Of a stretch of DNA of 45,202 nucleotides, positions 44,256 to 45,202 are shown in pieces (the stretch's first letter is position 1; each line of letters begins with the position of its first letter). The notes under the pieces were generated by a model. It worked only from the letters and a program-made list of their open reading frames with translations. It did no database searches and was not told where the DNA came from. The DNA is taken from positions 1 to 45,202 of the forward strand of contig CAYLPJ010000054.1 in assembly GCA_964385465.1 (NCBI GenBank), read 5' to 3'. Position numbers and translations under genes: made by a program. This DNA comes from CAYLPJ01 sp964385465 (GTDB lineage Bacteria; Planctomycetota; Phycisphaerae; SM23-33).

Positions 44256-45113
44256 CTAGTCGGCCGCCGTTGCCACTCGCTGCTGGAGGTCCGCCAACAG
44301 GCGTTCGTAGAGGTCGCGGTATTTCGGCAGGGCGTCACAGGCCATCTCGCCGCGGGAGTAGGCCTCGGCGACGGCACGGTCGTCGGGAATCTCGGCGAGG
44401 ACATCGATCCGCCGGGAGCGGCAGAAATCCCGGGTCTGCCCGTCGCCGACGTCGGCGCGGTTGATGACCACCGCCATCGGCAGGGCCAGCGCGCGGACCA
44501 TCTCGACGGCCAGCTTCAGGTCGTGCAGGCCGAACGGCGTCGGCTCGGTGACCAGCAGCACCACGTCGCTGTCGCGAACGCTCTCGATCACCGGGCAGGA
44601 GGTCCCCGGCGGGGAATCCAGCACGGTCAGCTCGGCCGGGGGGGCGGCGGCCTTGACGGCGGCGATGACCGGCGGGCTCATCGCCTGGCCGATATCGAGC
44701 AGCCCCTCGACGCACCGGACCCCCCCCGCGCTGCCGATCCGGAGCTCGCCGGTCCGCCGGCTGGACTCGGTGATCGCGCCCGTCGGGCAGACCAGCCAGC
44801 AGCCCCCGCAGCCATGGCAGAGCTCGGGGAAGACCAGCACGTTCTCGTCCATGGCGACGATGGCGCTGTACTGGCAGATCCGCCCGCACAGCCCGCAAGC
44901 GTTGCACTTCTCGCGGTCCACCTCCGGCACGGAGACGGTGACCGGTTCGGCCTCGCCGAACTCGGGCTTGAGGAACAGCGCGCCGTTGGGCTCCTCGACG
45001 TCGCAGTCGAGGTAGGCGACGTTCCGGCCGGCGCGGGCAGCGGTGACGGCGAGGTTCGTCGCCACCGTGGTCTTGCCCGTGCCTCCCTTTCCGCTGGATA
45101 CGGCGATTCGCAC
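44256..45113 (-). CDS. MinD-superfamily ATPase with inserted ferredoxin domain (COG1149 type), first of pair
   Basis: The 285-residue protein has Walker A GKGGTGKTT (8-16), VLDSPPGTSCPVIESV as the switch/Walker B region and two ferredoxin cysteine sets: C70, C73, C76, C80 (CNACGLCGRIC) and C99, C102, C105, C109 (CHGCGGCWLVC followed by Pro). It is a paralog of the downstream gene, with the shared LLVTEPTPFGLHDL segment. I choose GTG at 45113, with AAAGGG 5-7 nt upstream, giving the normal MinD-like start RIAVSSGKGG; TTG at 45128 would overlap the stop of the preceding gene and leave AGGAG no spacing. The preceding gene ends 11 nt upstream, so this is part of an operon that continues beyond the window. 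Role in electron-linked iron-sulphur or cofactor chemistry is inferred. Confidence 0.91.
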   Translation of the reverse strand: MRIAVSSGKGGTGKTTVATNLAVTAARAGRNVAYLDCDVEEPNGALFLKPEFGEAEPVTVSVPEVDREKCNACGLCGRICQYSAIVAMDENVLVFPELCHGCGGCWLVCPTGAITESSRRTGELRIGSAGGVRCVEGLLDIGQAMSPPVIAAVKAAAPPAELTVLDSPPGTSCPVIESVRDSDVVLLVTEPTPFGLHDLKLAVEMVRALALPMAVVINRADVGDGQTRDFCRSRRIDVLAEIPDDRAVAEAYSRGEMACDALPKYRDLYERLLADLQQRVATAAD

Positions 45114-45124
45114 GCGGTGCCCTT

Positions 45125-45202
45125 TCAACTCCTGCCGCCGCCACGGCCGCCACCGCCGCCGCCACGGCCGCCACCGCCCCCGCCGCGGCCGCGTCCGCCC
45201 CC
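45125..45202 (-). CDS. Partial gene, Gly/Arg-rich C-terminus
   Basis: On the minus strand the last 25 codons of a gene enter from the window edge and end at the TGA at 45125-45127. They encode almost only Gly and Arg in an RGG-like pattern (RGGGGGGRGGGRS at the end). The frame keeps step with the window edge for all 26 codons, and the AGGAG just before the stop is well placed to help translation of the ATPase gene. Genes next to COG1149 ATPase pairs are often NifX-like or small DUF5320-like proteins, some of which have Gly-rich tails; the identity here is unknown. The repeat composition could also be chance GC-rich sequence. Confidence 0.55.
   Translation of the reverse strand, partial: GGGRGRGGGGGGRGGGGGGRGGGRS

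Overview
The window is very GC-rich bacterial DNA and most likely comes from a member of the Planctomycetota, perhaps near the Phycisphaerae. The evidence is a spirochaete/planctomycete/delta-type elongation factor G, a giant surface protein ending in dockerin-like repeats plus a PEP-CTERM tag, many sugar isomerase and oxidoreductase genes, and a pair of ferredoxin-containing MinD-type ATPases that are typical of anaerobes. The assignment is an inference from gene content; no rRNA or tRNA gene was found.

Bases 1-10572 hold a carbohydrate-related cluster. On the plus strand lie a glycoside-hydrolase-like TIM-barrel protein, an aldo/keto reductase and the deletion remnant of a second copy of the hydrolase-like gene. 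On the minus strand lie an AGE/cellobiose-2-epimerase-type isomerase and a secreted protein of unknown function. Then come an amidohydrolase (+), an unusual Nudix-PAS-PAS-PAS-histidine kinase fusion (+) and a xylose-isomerase-like TIM-barrel protein (-).

Bases 10573-23570 are mostly housekeeping: fusA (spdEFG1 type) with its own promoter and a near-ideal intrinsic terminator, a Gfo/Idh/MocA oxidoreductase, surE, another sugar phosphate isomerase/epimerase, trmB, dnaA and dnaE. dnaA sits directly downstream of dnaE, with no dnaN and no recognisable cluster of DnaA boxes nearby. The surE and trmB starts lie 6-7 nt after good -10 boxes, so both look leaderless. Two intergenic gaps carry repeat families: an inverted pair of 7-nt-period arrays (10681-10840) and a 37-bp inverted-repeat element (13485-13713).

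Bases 23571-39403 are dominated by one 5160-residue gene for an exported, repeat-built beta-helix protein. Its parts in order are a signal peptide, three jelly-roll-like repeats, long autotransporter-style beta-helix repeats including a fourfold ~170-residue module, a LamG domain, two dockerin-like calcium loops and a PEP-CTERM sorting signal. It has a strong promoter and a ~310-nt leader with several GC-rich hairpins.

Bases 39404-45202 carry, all on the minus strand, a hybrid histidine kinase with six PAS domains and a receiver domain, two COG1149-type ATPases with inserted 2x[4Fe-4S] ferredoxin domains, and the Gly/Arg-rich C-terminus of a further gene cut by the window edge.
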